The position numbers and the translations under genes were made by a program. Under the pieces are notes generated by a model, which saw only the letters and a list, made by a program, of their open reading frames with translations, made no database searches and was not told the DNA's origin. A stretch of 64,000 nucleotides of DNA, taken from assembly GCF_040581485.1 (NCBI RefSeq), contig NC_090133.1, forward strand, positions 13,516,001-13,580,000, in the 5' to 3' direction. The stretch comes from Linepithema humile. Lineage: Eukaryota > Arthropoda > Insecta > Hymenoptera > Formicidae. Below are positions 49,899 through 60,405 of this stretch, piece by piece (the first letter of the stretch is position 1; each line of letters starts with the position of its first letter).

Positions 49899-51360
49899 CT
49901 ATGATGCAAGTATGAATTTCTCAGGCCGATTTTTTGCATTATGAATACAAGCCTTTATATTTGCATCGTATATCTCACAACTTTTAATATCTGATAATGT
50001 AGACTTATCAATATTTTTCCCACAGTCATAACTTTTGGAAGAAATAGTAGTCTCATTGTTAATTTCACTCATATTATCACAGCTTACCATTGCACTAGTA
50101 TTACCTAGAAATATTACAAGTTATTATATACTATTTATATTTATTATTTATGTTTATAATAATTGAAACTTATATGAAAATATTTGTATGTATATTTACC
50201 ATAAGACAAGGCTGTATCAATATGATTTTAGAATTACATTGTCTTTTAGAATTGTCAGTCTTTTCATTCGCATTGCACCCTCACAAGTATCGGTTTCGTT
50301 AATATTTCCTGAATAAATGAATTAAATTTCATCAAAATATTTACTGAATTTCGCAATTGAGAAGTTTTTGTAAATAATAATGTTCTTAGTGGAGGTAAAA
50401 ACTGTCATTTTTTTCTGACAATCAGTTTCTGAGGACATAACACTAGTTTCAGTGTTTTTAGAACTTTTTTCATGTAACATTGAAGATGTGGATTCAATAA
50501 TTTTTCTATAATCATGATTTTTAGTAGAGATAACAGTCTCAGTATTAATTTCACTCATATTATCATAGCTTACTATTGTGCTAGTATTATCTAAAAATAT
50601 AATAAGAAATTAACTATTTATGTTAACATTACAATAATTGTATTTTATAAAAATATTTAAAATTAATGTGCATTTACTGTAAGATATAATTACGTCAATT
50701 TGATTTTTAGAATTACATTTTTTAGAGTTATAAGTCTTTTTATTTCTATTTGTATCATCACAGTTACCTGTTTCATTAGCATCTCCTGAAAAAATATATT
50801 ACATTTTATTACAACATTTATTAAATTTCGCAATTCAGAAGTTGTAAATAAGTATGTGTGTGTTCGTACTAGTAGAGGTAGTAAAAATAATTATTTCCTT
50901 TTGACAATCAGTCTCTGAGAATTCCATATTAGTTTCAACGTTCTTATCACTTCTTTTATCTGATAATGTAGACTTATCAATATTTTTCCCATAATCATGA
51001 CTTTTAGTAGAAATAGCAGTCTGATTGTTAATTTCACTTATATTACCACAGTTTACCATTGCACTAGTATTACCTAGAAATATTACAAGTTATTATATAC
51101 TACTTATGTTTATAATAGTTGAAACTTATATGAAAATATTTATATTATATGCACATTTACCATAATAAACAGCTACATTGATATGATTCTTAGAATTACA
51201 TTCTCTCTTAGAATTATTAGTTTTTTCAAAGTTAATGCTTTCAGTTTTCATATCAGTATTATATTTCTTTGCAGAATTTATTTTTACATAAGGTTTATTT
51301 GTATTAATATTTGTAAGTATTGTTTCTAACAGATTTTTATCATCTGAAAAATAAAACAAA
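49899..51360 (-). CDS. Unrecognised gene of alternating repeated exons
   Basis: Minus strand. Two exon types alternate with splice-like borders. Type A includes DDKNLLETILTNINTNKPYV (51344 down to 51165) and GDANETGNCDDTNRNKKTYN (near 50790-50680). Type B includes GNTSAMVNCGNISEINNQTA (51073 down), DNTSTIVSYDNMSEINTETV (50592 down) and GNTSAMVSCDNMSEINNETT (50104 down). Type B continues with TKSHDYGKNIDKSTLSD and an ETDCQK motif. The peptides are rich in Ser, Thr, Asn and Lys, hydrophilic, probably disordered, with no domain I know. Module spacing is about 480 bp. Neither end of the gene is clear. Partial copies lie at 48480-49075 and 53070-53237. It could be a lineage-specific gene, a transposon passenger, or a repeat with chance coding periodicity. 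Confidence 0.45.
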
Positions 51361-53237
51361 TTTAAAATAAAAATAAGTTACAATTGCGATCATTGTTTTA
51401 TATGATATCTGTATGTTTTTAGATGTTTAACCTTGAAATATGTATAGGTTATAAAGAGTTATTTAAAAAAATATAATTTGAATTAAAGAGAATCATTACA
51501 TTTATTATCCACATTATATGTAAAAATATAACAAAACCATTTATATATGGCATAATATAAAAGAAAAATATTTTAGTATATAAAATTAATTTTTTTACCT
51601 TGATACTTGCGGAATATCTAAATCCATCGCTATACTTTACTTTTCTACCGCGAATTTTGGTTTTATACACATAGATCGAGGAACACACATAATGCACCCT
51701 GTCGGAAAATTTTACAAGAACATACATATTATATATCAGTGATGCGATCTTTCCCACAGCGGTCCCGGCTCGGCTGTGCTCGGCTGCCTCACACAACCTT
51801 ACAGAAGTGTGCACACGGATACGTGACGTAGCGCTTCTGTAAGGTTGTGTGAGGCAGCCGAGCACAGCCGAGCCGGGACCGCTGTGGGAAAGATCGCATC
51901 ACTGTTATATATTAAAATTCTTTATTATCAGAACATTTAAGTAATAACGAGACCTCTACCGAAGACTACACACGTGCAGGCACATGCAGGCACATACAGA
52001 TACGTACATGTGCAAGTACATAGGCACGCGCAGGCATATACAGGCACGTACATTTAAGTACAGGCACATCCATAAACATACATATTGCACTTATATATGA
52101 AATATTGAGACCGTTGAATGCCGTTTTTGTATTAATCGACAGAATTATTACTATATTAATAATATATATTGCAGAAAGTCCAGATTTACATTAGATGTAG
52201 GAAGCTTAAGTCGTAAAAAAGAGACCAAACTTTATTATTTTTTAGATTTGTTTAATTGTTCAATTTCTTGTGACTTTTAACTGTATCGACAATGAGTAAG
52301 CTTTAAGCCACAAGAAATTGAGCAATTAAACAAACCTGTAAAAAATCATAATAATTGGTCCATTTTTTACGACTTAAGCTTAATCCTACATCTATTGCAA
52401 ATCTGGACTTTCTGCAATATATATTATTAATATAGTAATAATTCTGTCGATGAATACAAAAACAACATTCAGCGGTCTCAATATTTCATACATAAGTGCA
52501 ATATGTATGTTTATGAATGTGTCTGTTCGTAAAAGTACGTGCCTGTATATGCATACCTATATGCACTTGCGCATGATGTACGTATCTGTATGTGCCTGCA
52601 TGTGCCTGCACGTGTGTAGTCTTTGATAGAGATCGTTATAATTCAATGTTCTAATAATAAAGAATTTTAATATACAATATGTACGTTCTTGTTACAAAAT
52701 GTAAAATTTTCCGACGGGGTGCATTATGTGTGTTCTTCGAACTATGTGTATAAAACCAAAATTTGCAGTAGAAAAGTAAACTATAGCGATGAATTTAGAT
52801 ATTCTGTAAGTATCATGGTAAAAAAACAAATTTTATATACTAAAATATTTTTCTTTTATATTATGCCATATATAAATGTTTTTGTTACATTCATAAATAT
52901 AATGTACACAATAAATATAATAATTCTCTCTAATTCAAATTATATTTTAAAATAACTCCTTATAACATATACATATTTTAAAATTAAACATCTAAAAACA
53001 TACAGATATTATTTAAAACAATGATCGCAATTATAACTTATTTTCATTTTAAATTTGTTTTATTTTTTAGATGATAAAAATCTGTTAGAAACAATACTTA
53101 AAAATATTAATACAAATAAACCTTATGTAAAAATAAATTCTGCAAAGAAATATAATACTGATATGAAAACTGAAAGCTTTAACTTTAAAAAAAACTAATA
53201 ATTCTAAGAAAGAATGTAATTCTAAAAATCATATCAA
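51183..53237. repeat. Large inverted repeat with arms of about 1 kb
   Basis: Left arm about 51183-52290 and right arm about 52300-53237 mirror each other, including a type A exon, the GTGCATTATGTGTG block and a CAGGCACATG-rich stretch, with the centre near 52295. The left arm is longer because a hAT MITE (51737-51904) is inserted; the right arm shows the empty position near 52675. The right arm ends abruptly at CATATCAA, where the element at 53240 begins. Confidence 0.85.
51737..51904. mobile_element. hAT MITE, 168 bp, near-perfect palindrome
   Basis: Starts CAGTGATGCGATCTTTCCCA and ends with the inverted copy. Arms are about 70 bp with a short loop. It is flanked by an 8-bp TTATATAT duplication (51729-51736 and 51905-51912). 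CAGTG ends and 8-bp duplications are typical of hAT elements. Arms are almost identical, so it looks young. Confidence 0.92.
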
Positions 53238-53500
53238 CCCAGTCAACAAAATGTTAGCAGCCTGCTGGCAGTTTGCGAGCAGATTCGCTCAGAATTTGGC
53301 AGCAAATACGGTGCCATCTGTGTCCGCATTAAGCTCGTGTTCTGTCGGCAGAATCTGTCGACATAGATTGACAGCAGATTGGCGGCAGAAAACGAGCAAG
53401 ATCTGCGCAGTGTAATTTGGTGTCAGATTGTCGGCAGAAATCGAACAGAATCTGCCGTCACAATTTAAATGGATTAACGGCATTTAAATGCTTTATTACA
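53238..53500. repeat. GC-richer degenerate array of CAGATT-GCGGCAGAA type
   Basis: Begins CCCAGTCAACAAAATG at the break in the large inverted repeat. Motifs such as CAGATTGGCGGCAGAA and CAGATTGTCGGCAGAA and the inverse CTGCCG recur irregularly. Style resembles the arrays at 1131 and 53721 but the sequence differs. No gene. Confidence 0.65.
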
Positions 53501-54141
53501 ATTTTACATTTCTTGTTTCATTTATTAAAAGTAGTAAATGAGGTATGCAAAGTATATATGTAATATATATTTGCTTTATTCGGACAAAAAAAATACTTAT
53601 GTTTTAATAAATTTATTAGGCAAAATCTCGAAATCACTGCAATATCGGGTCAACTCGCAGCGCATTTTCAATTTCAAAAATCAGTTTAATATTCTGAATC
53701 TCTTATGGGGATTGTATCAGCCCAGGGAGAAACGTAAAGTCGAATAGATGTCTAGTTGACGTCTATTCGATAGATCTAAAATAAGTTGATTTTTGCATCT
53801 CGGTAGACGTCGAAATGGTTTCTATTAGACACATCTATTAGACGTCTTGTAGATGTCTTATAAATGTTGATTAAACGCCTTATATAAAGCTTATATAAAG
53901 CTCGTATCAAACCATGCATTAACAATTAAAATTGAAATTTGACTAAACAGAACAAAGAAATTTTAGTCTTCTGTCCTGATTAATTAAATTCCAATCTTCA
54001 ATCTTTAATACGTAGTCTGATATGGGCTTAACCCAACGGATTGTTAATATATATTAATGAACTGTCAAAATTATAGCCTCGTGTAATGTAATGTCAGATT
54101 TATTTATATGTAGTACATAAGTACATTGTTTTATTATAATA

Positions 54142-54301
54142 TGCAATATTGTTTTAAGGATCACTGAAACATATACTGAAAAAAAATACAGCATTGTAGG
54201 ATGCTTGCGCATTTATATCTTTAATATCATTTGACGCATACACTACAATGCTGTATTTTTTCTTAGTATATGTTTCACTGAGCCTTAAAACAATACTGCA
54301 T
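54142..54301. repeat. Hairpin of about 160 bp
   Basis: Arms share ATTGTTTTAAGG, CACTGAAACATATACT and ATACAGCATTGTAG with their inverse. The loop is about 40 bp. Probably a small MITE. Confidence 0.7.
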
Positions 54302-55172
54302 AATATACATTTAACACAGTACATAATTGTAATATAAATAATATAATAATATTTATAAGATTTCTAAAGTAGGTACTTATATTACTACAGTAGAATATAT
54401 TATACGATACATTTCTACATTATTCAAATTTCTTTGCGAATACATACACAATATTTAATTATATTTATTATAAAATTTGTTAAGTTCAATTTTATTAATA
54501 CTCTAAGATAAAAAATAATCTAATATTTTCTAGATCTAAAATTTTAATAAGACAAAGTTGACAAAATCTTTAAAGAAGTATAATCTAAAAATTGAGTTTA
54601 TACATTATTAGAAGTAAAACAAACAAAAGGTTTGTTATTGTTGCGTTGCTATTTTGTACACTTGTATACAATTCGCACTTAAAATGAGAAGAACGTTATA
54701 TTCAGGCGTTGGAGAGAAAAAAGAACTAAAGAGTGTACAATGCGATGCAACGCGAACTTTTGCAAATGCGAACTAACCTAAAAGCGTAATATTTGACTTT
54801 AAAGTACACAAAGATATTAAATCACAAGATAAAGCACAATCAATTTTTCCTTGGGAAAAAAATCGTGCACTTACCGGTTTCTTTTCATTATTCATTTTTC
54901 ACTGTTTTATAGCAGCACACACGAGACACAAGACAGCACAGCACGTGAACACGTGAATAGGTTACGGCATTCGCGCGGCAATACTTGTTGAGCTTGAGCG
55001 GTATGAAAGGCAACGTAACCAATCATATAAATGATCGATATTGATTGGTCAATATAGCACCCGCAAAAATCAAAATTACTAAAACAATTTTTCCGTAAAA
55101 ATATTATATATATATATAATATTAATATAATATAATATTTTAAAGAACAATTTATAATCGATTATAATTATA
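54302..55172. other. AT-rich interior with an imperfect inverted repeat
   Basis: No gene. GCGTTGCTATTTTGTACACT near 54639 pairs with AGTGTACAATGCGATGCAAC near 54731. Confidence 0.5.
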
Positions 55173-55173
55173 C

Positions 55174-55410
55174 AGGGTGAGTCATTTTAATCTATGGATC
55201 CGAATATCTTCCAAATTACAATATCTACAAAAAAATGGTTTAGATAAAAGTTGACCAGGACAGAGGGGGTTATTTAATTGTATATGCTGCTGACAGCCTC
55301 GGGTAAAAGAGGATAGACATAATGCTATCTCTTTCTTTTTGCAGGTATAGCTATCGACCATATATGTAGACATCATTATTAATTTTATAATCTCCAAAAT
55401 CATGACAGAC
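55174..55410 (+). mobile_element. Mariner 5' terminal fragment
   Basis: Starts CAGGGTGAGTCATTTTAATC after TA, close to the 5' terminus at 13893 (CAGGGTGACCCATTCTAATC). No transposase follows. A solo terminus. Confidence 0.6.
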
Positions 55411-55773
55411 AGAAATTGATTCGCGCAAATACAAAGTAAATATTAATATTAGAAAATACATTATATGAGATTATTTTTTTAACCACAAAATTTTTGTGTT
55501 TTTATCCTGATGAGGCTATATTGCATTAATATATTTACTTATTGTTAGAAGTCTATTAGACATCTATTAGATGCCGAAAGATAATTTGTAATCTAAACAG
55601 TGTTTGATAAACAATACATCGCTATTGTGTAAATATTAAGTTTTAATTTTGTATAAGGAAATAAATGACACAAAATTACATGGCATCTAATTTAGATATT
55701 TCTAGACATTATTTAAGACTAGATGGCTCCGACATCTAATAAACGTATATCCGATCTTGTGTTTCTCCCTGGG

Positions 55774-56047
55774 TACTCTCGTCTTCCAGTTCACGTGGAG
55801 ATTGCGCGATCACTAGCAATTCTTTTTCGTCAAGTAATGTTTCCATTCGAAATTTCCAATTATCGTAGTTTGTTCCATCAAAAAGTGGGACTTTATATCG
55901 CTCATCTTCTGAGGCCATGCTTCCTCCCTTTTTAGTAACTCAAATTCTAACCTATATTGCACAAATAGTTCACGATTCCTTTTCCTCCTTCCTTTTGTTT
56001 TAGTTTCTTGATTCCTTCTTGCCAGCACGGCGATTGGGCCCATAACC
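55774..56047 (-). pseudogene. Copia gag fragment with primer-binding site
   Basis: On the minus strand, directly after the LTR, comes GGTTATGGGCCCAATCG, in the primer-binding position. ATG at 55918 then opens MASEDERYKVPLFDGTNYDN followed by WKFRMETLLDEKELL, the start typical of Ty1/copia gag (DUF4219-like). It is cut off after about 48 codons by the element ending at 55773. Confidence 0.82.
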
Positions 56048-56314
56048 TGATGTGATTTTGATATATAGCAGAGAGGTTTTTATAAAACAGCTTTTAGTTT
56101 TGAGACTTTATTCCTTCTTGATAAAGGTACAGCACGCAAGAGAGCAGAGAGAGAGAGAGAGTATATCGATAGTAGCGAAGCATATATATGTATGGAAAAA
56201 TCATGCACTCGCGCAGGCACATAGCAAATAAAAAGGAAACAAAGAAAGTGCGGGAAAATACAAATAAAATGAGCAATTATCATGCGCTATAATGAATTGT
56301 TGTCTCTCTTAACA
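56048..56314 (-). mobile_element. Copia-type 5' LTR, 267 bp
   Basis: Minus strand: begins TGTTAAGAGAGACAAC and ends AAAATCACATCA, with an AATAAA (near 56110) before the end. It is followed directly by the primer-binding-like sequence and gag. The rest of the element and the 3' LTR are absent from the window. Confidence 0.78.
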
Positions 56315-56549
56315 ATAAATTTCATTATAACATTGATTAAATTTCACAATTGAGAAGTATTTGTAAATAATTATATGTACTTTAAAATAAAGATGTCATT
56401 TTCTTTATATCACTTACATATAACAATTTTAAATATCTCACATATATATAAAAAATCGTCCTTATAATAATATTTTATCTATATACACAACACATGTTGC
56501 ATATTTTTTTCTAATTCAAGTTATATTCTGAATAAAACAATCTTTCATA

Positions 56550-56582
<33 letters not shown>

Positions 56583-57091
56583 ATTCAAAGCTAAAAAAAG
56601 TACTAAAAAAACACATATCACGTAGAAACAACGATCACAAGAATCGATTGAAGTGCTTAGAAGTTAGTGTATATTTAACGTATGGTAAAGATTTAAAGAT
56701 TTTTTTTAGATTTAATGTTTCTAATAATTTTAATTTCAAGAAAAAATTTAATAAAAAAAATTAATTAATGCAGACAAAAAAAAGATGCAACTTTCGGGAA
56801 ATCTTTTCTTATCGTAAGGCAAAAATGAGGAAACGTACAAATGTTCTTAAACACGTTTGTCTACCAATTTGAACAGGAGAGATGTGATAGATCGTGGTTT
56901 ATGATTTCCAAATCTAAAGAAGCGGACTTGCGTTTGGATTATGCAACTTGATTTCTTCGTATAATGTGTTTTCGACCTGAGTCAGCAGGAATATCAGGAC
57001 ACTCTTGTTCTTTATACTTTCTAATAAGACCAACAGGCCAGTCATTGTGTACAACCATTGACTTCCTGCTGAAAAATAAAATATCCTTATA
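56315..57091. other. AT-rich DNA including an inverted copy of the 48480 segment
   Basis: 56290-56450 is the inverse of 48480-48600, and 56480-56540 resembles 49090-49135. An (AT)n run lies at 56550-56575. No gene. Confidence 0.65.
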
Positions 57092-57434
57092 AAACAGCTG
57101 GTAATTGTTTACTATCACTGCCTCACCTCCGATTTTGATGCAATTAGGCTCTTTCGACGCGTTTTTTTTTTTTTTAAACTTTTTCCTCTCGCAAAATTGT
57201 CGCTCTCCTCCGCGAGACGAGATATTTAGCGTCAAAGTTGACGACTTTCCAGGTTAAGAAACCTGTCACTTCGACGAATTGCAGCGACATGAGTATGTGC
57301 TGCGGTCACGCGCGCATGCTCTATGATCACATACGCATGCGTTGTACTAACTTAGAGCTACTGCGTACGAAATTTAAACAAATAAAGTATACGAATGTAC
57401 TACGTATATATATACTGTGTAGAGAACATAAAAA

Positions 57435-58581
57435 ATGTTCGGTTTATTGGAATTTGCTCACCTAACATATTCGAAGGAAAAATTAGTAGATTTTTTAATT
57501 CAACACGGTATTTTAGCATCTACAATTACGTGTAGTAAGTGTGGTAATATTCTAGACATTGATAAGGAAACATTGTCGTATAGATGTAAAAAACGGTATT
57601 ATATAAAGAATGAACACAAGAAACGTGTCTCTAAACAGTGTGACTTTTTTAAAAGTGCCAAAAAAGACACATGGTTCGACAAAAGTAATCTTGACGTGGG
57701 TACCGTTTGCAAAATCGTAGCATGTTTTTTTATGTTACGATACCCACGTCAAGATGATACGCGGGATGAGACTGGTGTGTCGTCGAAGACGATTGTAGAC
57801 TGGTTCAATTTTTGCCGAAAGGTAAATATCTTTTTCTTTAAATATTTCTTAATTAAACATCTGTATGCTTTAGATATTACATACTAATACCTATATACAA
57901 AATATTAATAATATTTCTAATTTCAGGTCTGTGTGTTCTGGGCTGATAAACATAGTGAAAAGCTTGGTGGCCCAGGACGCACAGTGGAAATCGATGAAGC
58001 GAAAATTGGCCGACGGAAGTACAATCGTGGACGGCTCATTAAAGGTCAATGGATCTTTGGAGGATATGAGCGAGATTCTAAGAAGATTTTCATCGTTCCA
58101 GTTGAGGATCGAACAGAAGAGACACTCCTGGCATGTATTAAGGAATGGATCATGCCAGGAACTACAATTGTGTCCGATTGTTGGAAGTCCTACAATTGTT
58201 TAAACAATGAGGGCTTCCAACATCTAACGGTCAACCATTCTTATAACTTTGTTGATCCTCAAAGTGGTAAGTGTTTAAAATTAATACATATTTAATTTTT
58301 TAAATAAAATTTCACTATGTTTTATATTTGTTAAATTTACAGGCGCGCACACACAACACATCGAACGTGTTTGGAGAGAAGTTCGGGGAAATATTCCAAG
58401 ATATGGAAGAAAATCCAATCATTTTATTGGATATTTAACCGAATTTCTCTTCAAACGTGCGTACAGCCGTCTGGAACGAATTGAAATCTTCTTCGATATC
58501 ATCGCTAAAATATATCCTCCAACACCGACTCCTGACCAACCAGAATCATCCTGCAACGAACCTGGCACGAGCGCTGTGTAA
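57435..58581 (+). CDS. Merlin (ISXO2/IS1016-related) transposase, 321 aa, intact
   Basis: Exons 57435-57821, 57927-58266 and 58343-58581, all GT-AG, joining in frame. An N-terminal zinc-ribbon-like region (CSKCGNILDI, then YRCKKRYY and CDFF) comes first. A helix-turn-helix (RDETGVSSKTIVDWFNFCRK) follows. The ISXO2-like nuclease has D in VEIDEAKIGRRKYNRG, D in IVSDCWKSYN and E in HIERVWREVR; GQWIFGG lies between them. The C terminus is proline-rich and ends NEPGTSAV. Length is normal for Merlin. It cuts and pastes its element, giving 8-9-bp duplications. Confidence 0.88.
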
Positions 58582-58844
58582 AGACGCTTTTTGTGTGCAT
58601 TCGTTATATAATACTGTTTTTTTATATCTATACGACAATGTTTCCTTATCAATGTTTAGAATACTACCACACTCACTACACGTAATTATAGATACTAAAA
58701 CACCGTGTTGAATTGAAAAATTTACTAATTTTTTCTTCGAATATGTTAATCTTGTACAATATACATATATATATATATATATATATTATTTTTTACATAA
58801 AATATATTTTAATATATCTTTAAAAAAAATTGTTTTTTAATTTC

Positions 58845-59268
58845 AAGTCGCAAACCCATGTTAAGTAGTATAATTATGAACCTTGCTTTGCGTAGACACA
58901 GGGTATTCCCCCCCCCCCCCCCCCGGAGGGGGGGCGGACTCCCTGTGTAAAATAAAAATAATAAAACTTTCGTGCGTATTCCAAAGCGACATAGATTGCT
59001 TGATCTATCAAACTAGCTTTAACATTATATATTTTTGTGCAATCTAAACTAGCTTTAGCATTAAAGTAGCTTTAGATTGTACAAAAATATATAATGCTAA
59101 AGCTAGTTTGATAGATCAAGCAATCTATGTCGCTCTGGAATACGCACGAAAGTTTTATTATTTTTATTTTACACAGGGGGTCCGCCCCCCCTCCGGGGGG
59201 GCGGAATACCCTGTGTCTACGCAAAGCAAGGTTCATAATTATACTACTTAACGTGGGTTTGCGACTTA
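58845..59268. repeat. 420-bp palindrome with poly-C core inside Merlin
   Basis: Arms 58845-59045 and 59065-59268 mirror each other: CGCAAACCCATGTTAAGTAG outside, CTAGCTTTAACATTATATAT inside. Each arm contains ACACAGGG next to a C/G run and its own inverse, so smaller hairpins are nested. The left arm has a pure run of about 18 C. No target duplication seen. Confidence 0.88.
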
Positions 59269-60082
59269 CAATTAATGATTATCGAAAATATTTGTATTTC
59301 GTGCACAATTCTATTAGTACGCATGCGCGCGTGACCGCAGCACATACTCATGTCGCTGCAATTCGTCGAAGTGACAGGTTTCTTAACCTGGAAAGTCGTC
59401 AACTTTGACGCTAAATATCTCGTCTCGCGGAGGAGAGCGACAATTTTGCGAGAGGAAAAAATTATAAAAAAAAAAAAAACGCGTCGAAAGAGCCTAATTG
59501 CATCAAAATCGGAGGTGAGGCAGTGATAGTAAACAATTACCAAACAGCTAACTAACAAAATAACTACACATTGAAAACAATATAATAATCATTAAAAAAT
59601 TTGGGTGCAGTTCCGAATAGGTAAAACGCCCGATTGTTTTGAAACTCCACTATTTTATGTAGTTTGGCGCGCTGATTACGAATATGATAATGAAAATCGC
59701 CGACTAGGTCATTTTCAAGGTCAAAACAAGGTCAGAAAAAGTGAAAAAATATCACTTTTTTTAGATTATTTCAAGAAATATTGATGTAACAAAAAAAAGT
59801 TTCAAATAAAAGTTGTAGTTCTTGTAAAAATACATCATTTATGTCCTATGCATTTTTTGTGTAAAACTGATAGTTTTTGAGAAAATTGACGTTAAAGATT
59901 AAAAACTTTGGTAAGTAGGATGAAACATGGGGGGTTCGGGGGGCGGAGCCCCCCGAGGGGGAAATGGGTGCAGGCAAGGAGGGGGTGCAGGGGGGAGGGG
60001 CAGAGCCTCTCCCCCCGCCTATTACATAGCTAGTATCTATTATAGAAGTTGAAAATAACTTTCAAACACAATATGCTCTCTA

Positions 60083-60170
60083 CCTTGCGTAGGGGTCGTG
60101 CTAATCTTTTCAGTATCAAATATTTTTAATATATTGTAGACTCATCATACCTTTAGTAAGGCGAAGATTT
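60083..60170 (-). ncRNA. U6 snRNA-like sequence, copy 1
   Basis: On the minus strand it reads GAAAAGATTAGCACGACCCC then TACGCAAGG. This matches the U6 core around the ISL and catalytic region (AAGATTAGCATGGCCCC and TGCGCAAGG). The upstream part is related to ATACTAAAATT. The ACAGAGA box is not intact (ACTGAAA), so this is a degenerate copy, not a functional U6 gene. Confidence 0.6.
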
Positions 60171-60199
60171 AATTCATATAAACTTTCTGCGCGCACACA

Positions 60200-60286
60200 C
60201 CTTGCGTTGGGGTCTTGCTAATCTTTCCTGTATTTAAAATTTTTAGTATATAGTAGACTCATCATACTTTTAGTAAGGCAAAGATT
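60200..60286 (-). ncRNA. U6 snRNA-like sequence, copy 2
   Basis: Minus strand: TATATACTAAAAATTTTAAA, then ATACAGGAAAGATTAGCAAG and ACCCCAACGCAAGG. This is the most U6-like of the three, with ACAGGAA where U6 has ACAGAGA. It starts exactly 117 bp after copy 1. Confidence 0.62.
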
Positions 60287-60316
60287 TAATTCATATAAAC
60301 TTTCTGCGCGCACACA

Positions 60317-60405
60317 CCTTGCGTTGGGGTCTTGCTAATCTTTTCAGTATCTAGTATTTTTAGTATATTGTAGACTCATTAGATTTTTAGCAAGGCAAAG
60401 ATTTA
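60317..60405 (-). ncRNA. U6 snRNA-like sequence, copy 3
   Basis: Minus strand AAAAGATTAGCAAGACCCCA then ACGCAAGG, exactly 117 bp from copy 2. The sequence between copies (TGTGTGCGCGCAGAAAG) is also repeated, so the whole 117-bp unit was tandemly duplicated. Confidence 0.6.

Larger units (their letters stand above)
53721..55773. mobile_element. 2-kb non-autonomous element with CCCAGGGAGAAAC ends
   Basis: Inverted termini CCCAGGGAGAAAC at 53721 and 55761-55773. Just inside both ends are degenerate TAGATGTCTATTAGAC-like repeats. It interrupts the copia gag fragment on its right. No target duplication is convincing. The interior is AT-rich with two hairpins and a mariner end (55174), and no intact gene. 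Confidence 0.6.
57100..59541 (+). mobile_element. Merlin element, 2.4 kb, complete
   Basis: Inverted ends start GGTAATTGTTTACTATCACTG and extend about 225 bp. The 8-bp AAACAGCT duplication flanks it (57092-57099 and 59542-59549), as known for Merlin. It contains an intact three-exon transposase (57435-58581). The 3' half also holds a 420-bp palindrome. Both boundaries and gene are preserved, so it could be recent. Confidence 0.9.

Noticed and set aside
55182..55403. 73-codon minus-strand frame
   Set aside because: It lies over a non-coding mariner terminus and shows no transposase motifs.
60083..60405. Functional U6 snRNA genes
   Set aside because: The ACAGAGA box and 5' stem are altered, no T-run terminator or proximal sequence element is visible, and copies sit in a foldback element.
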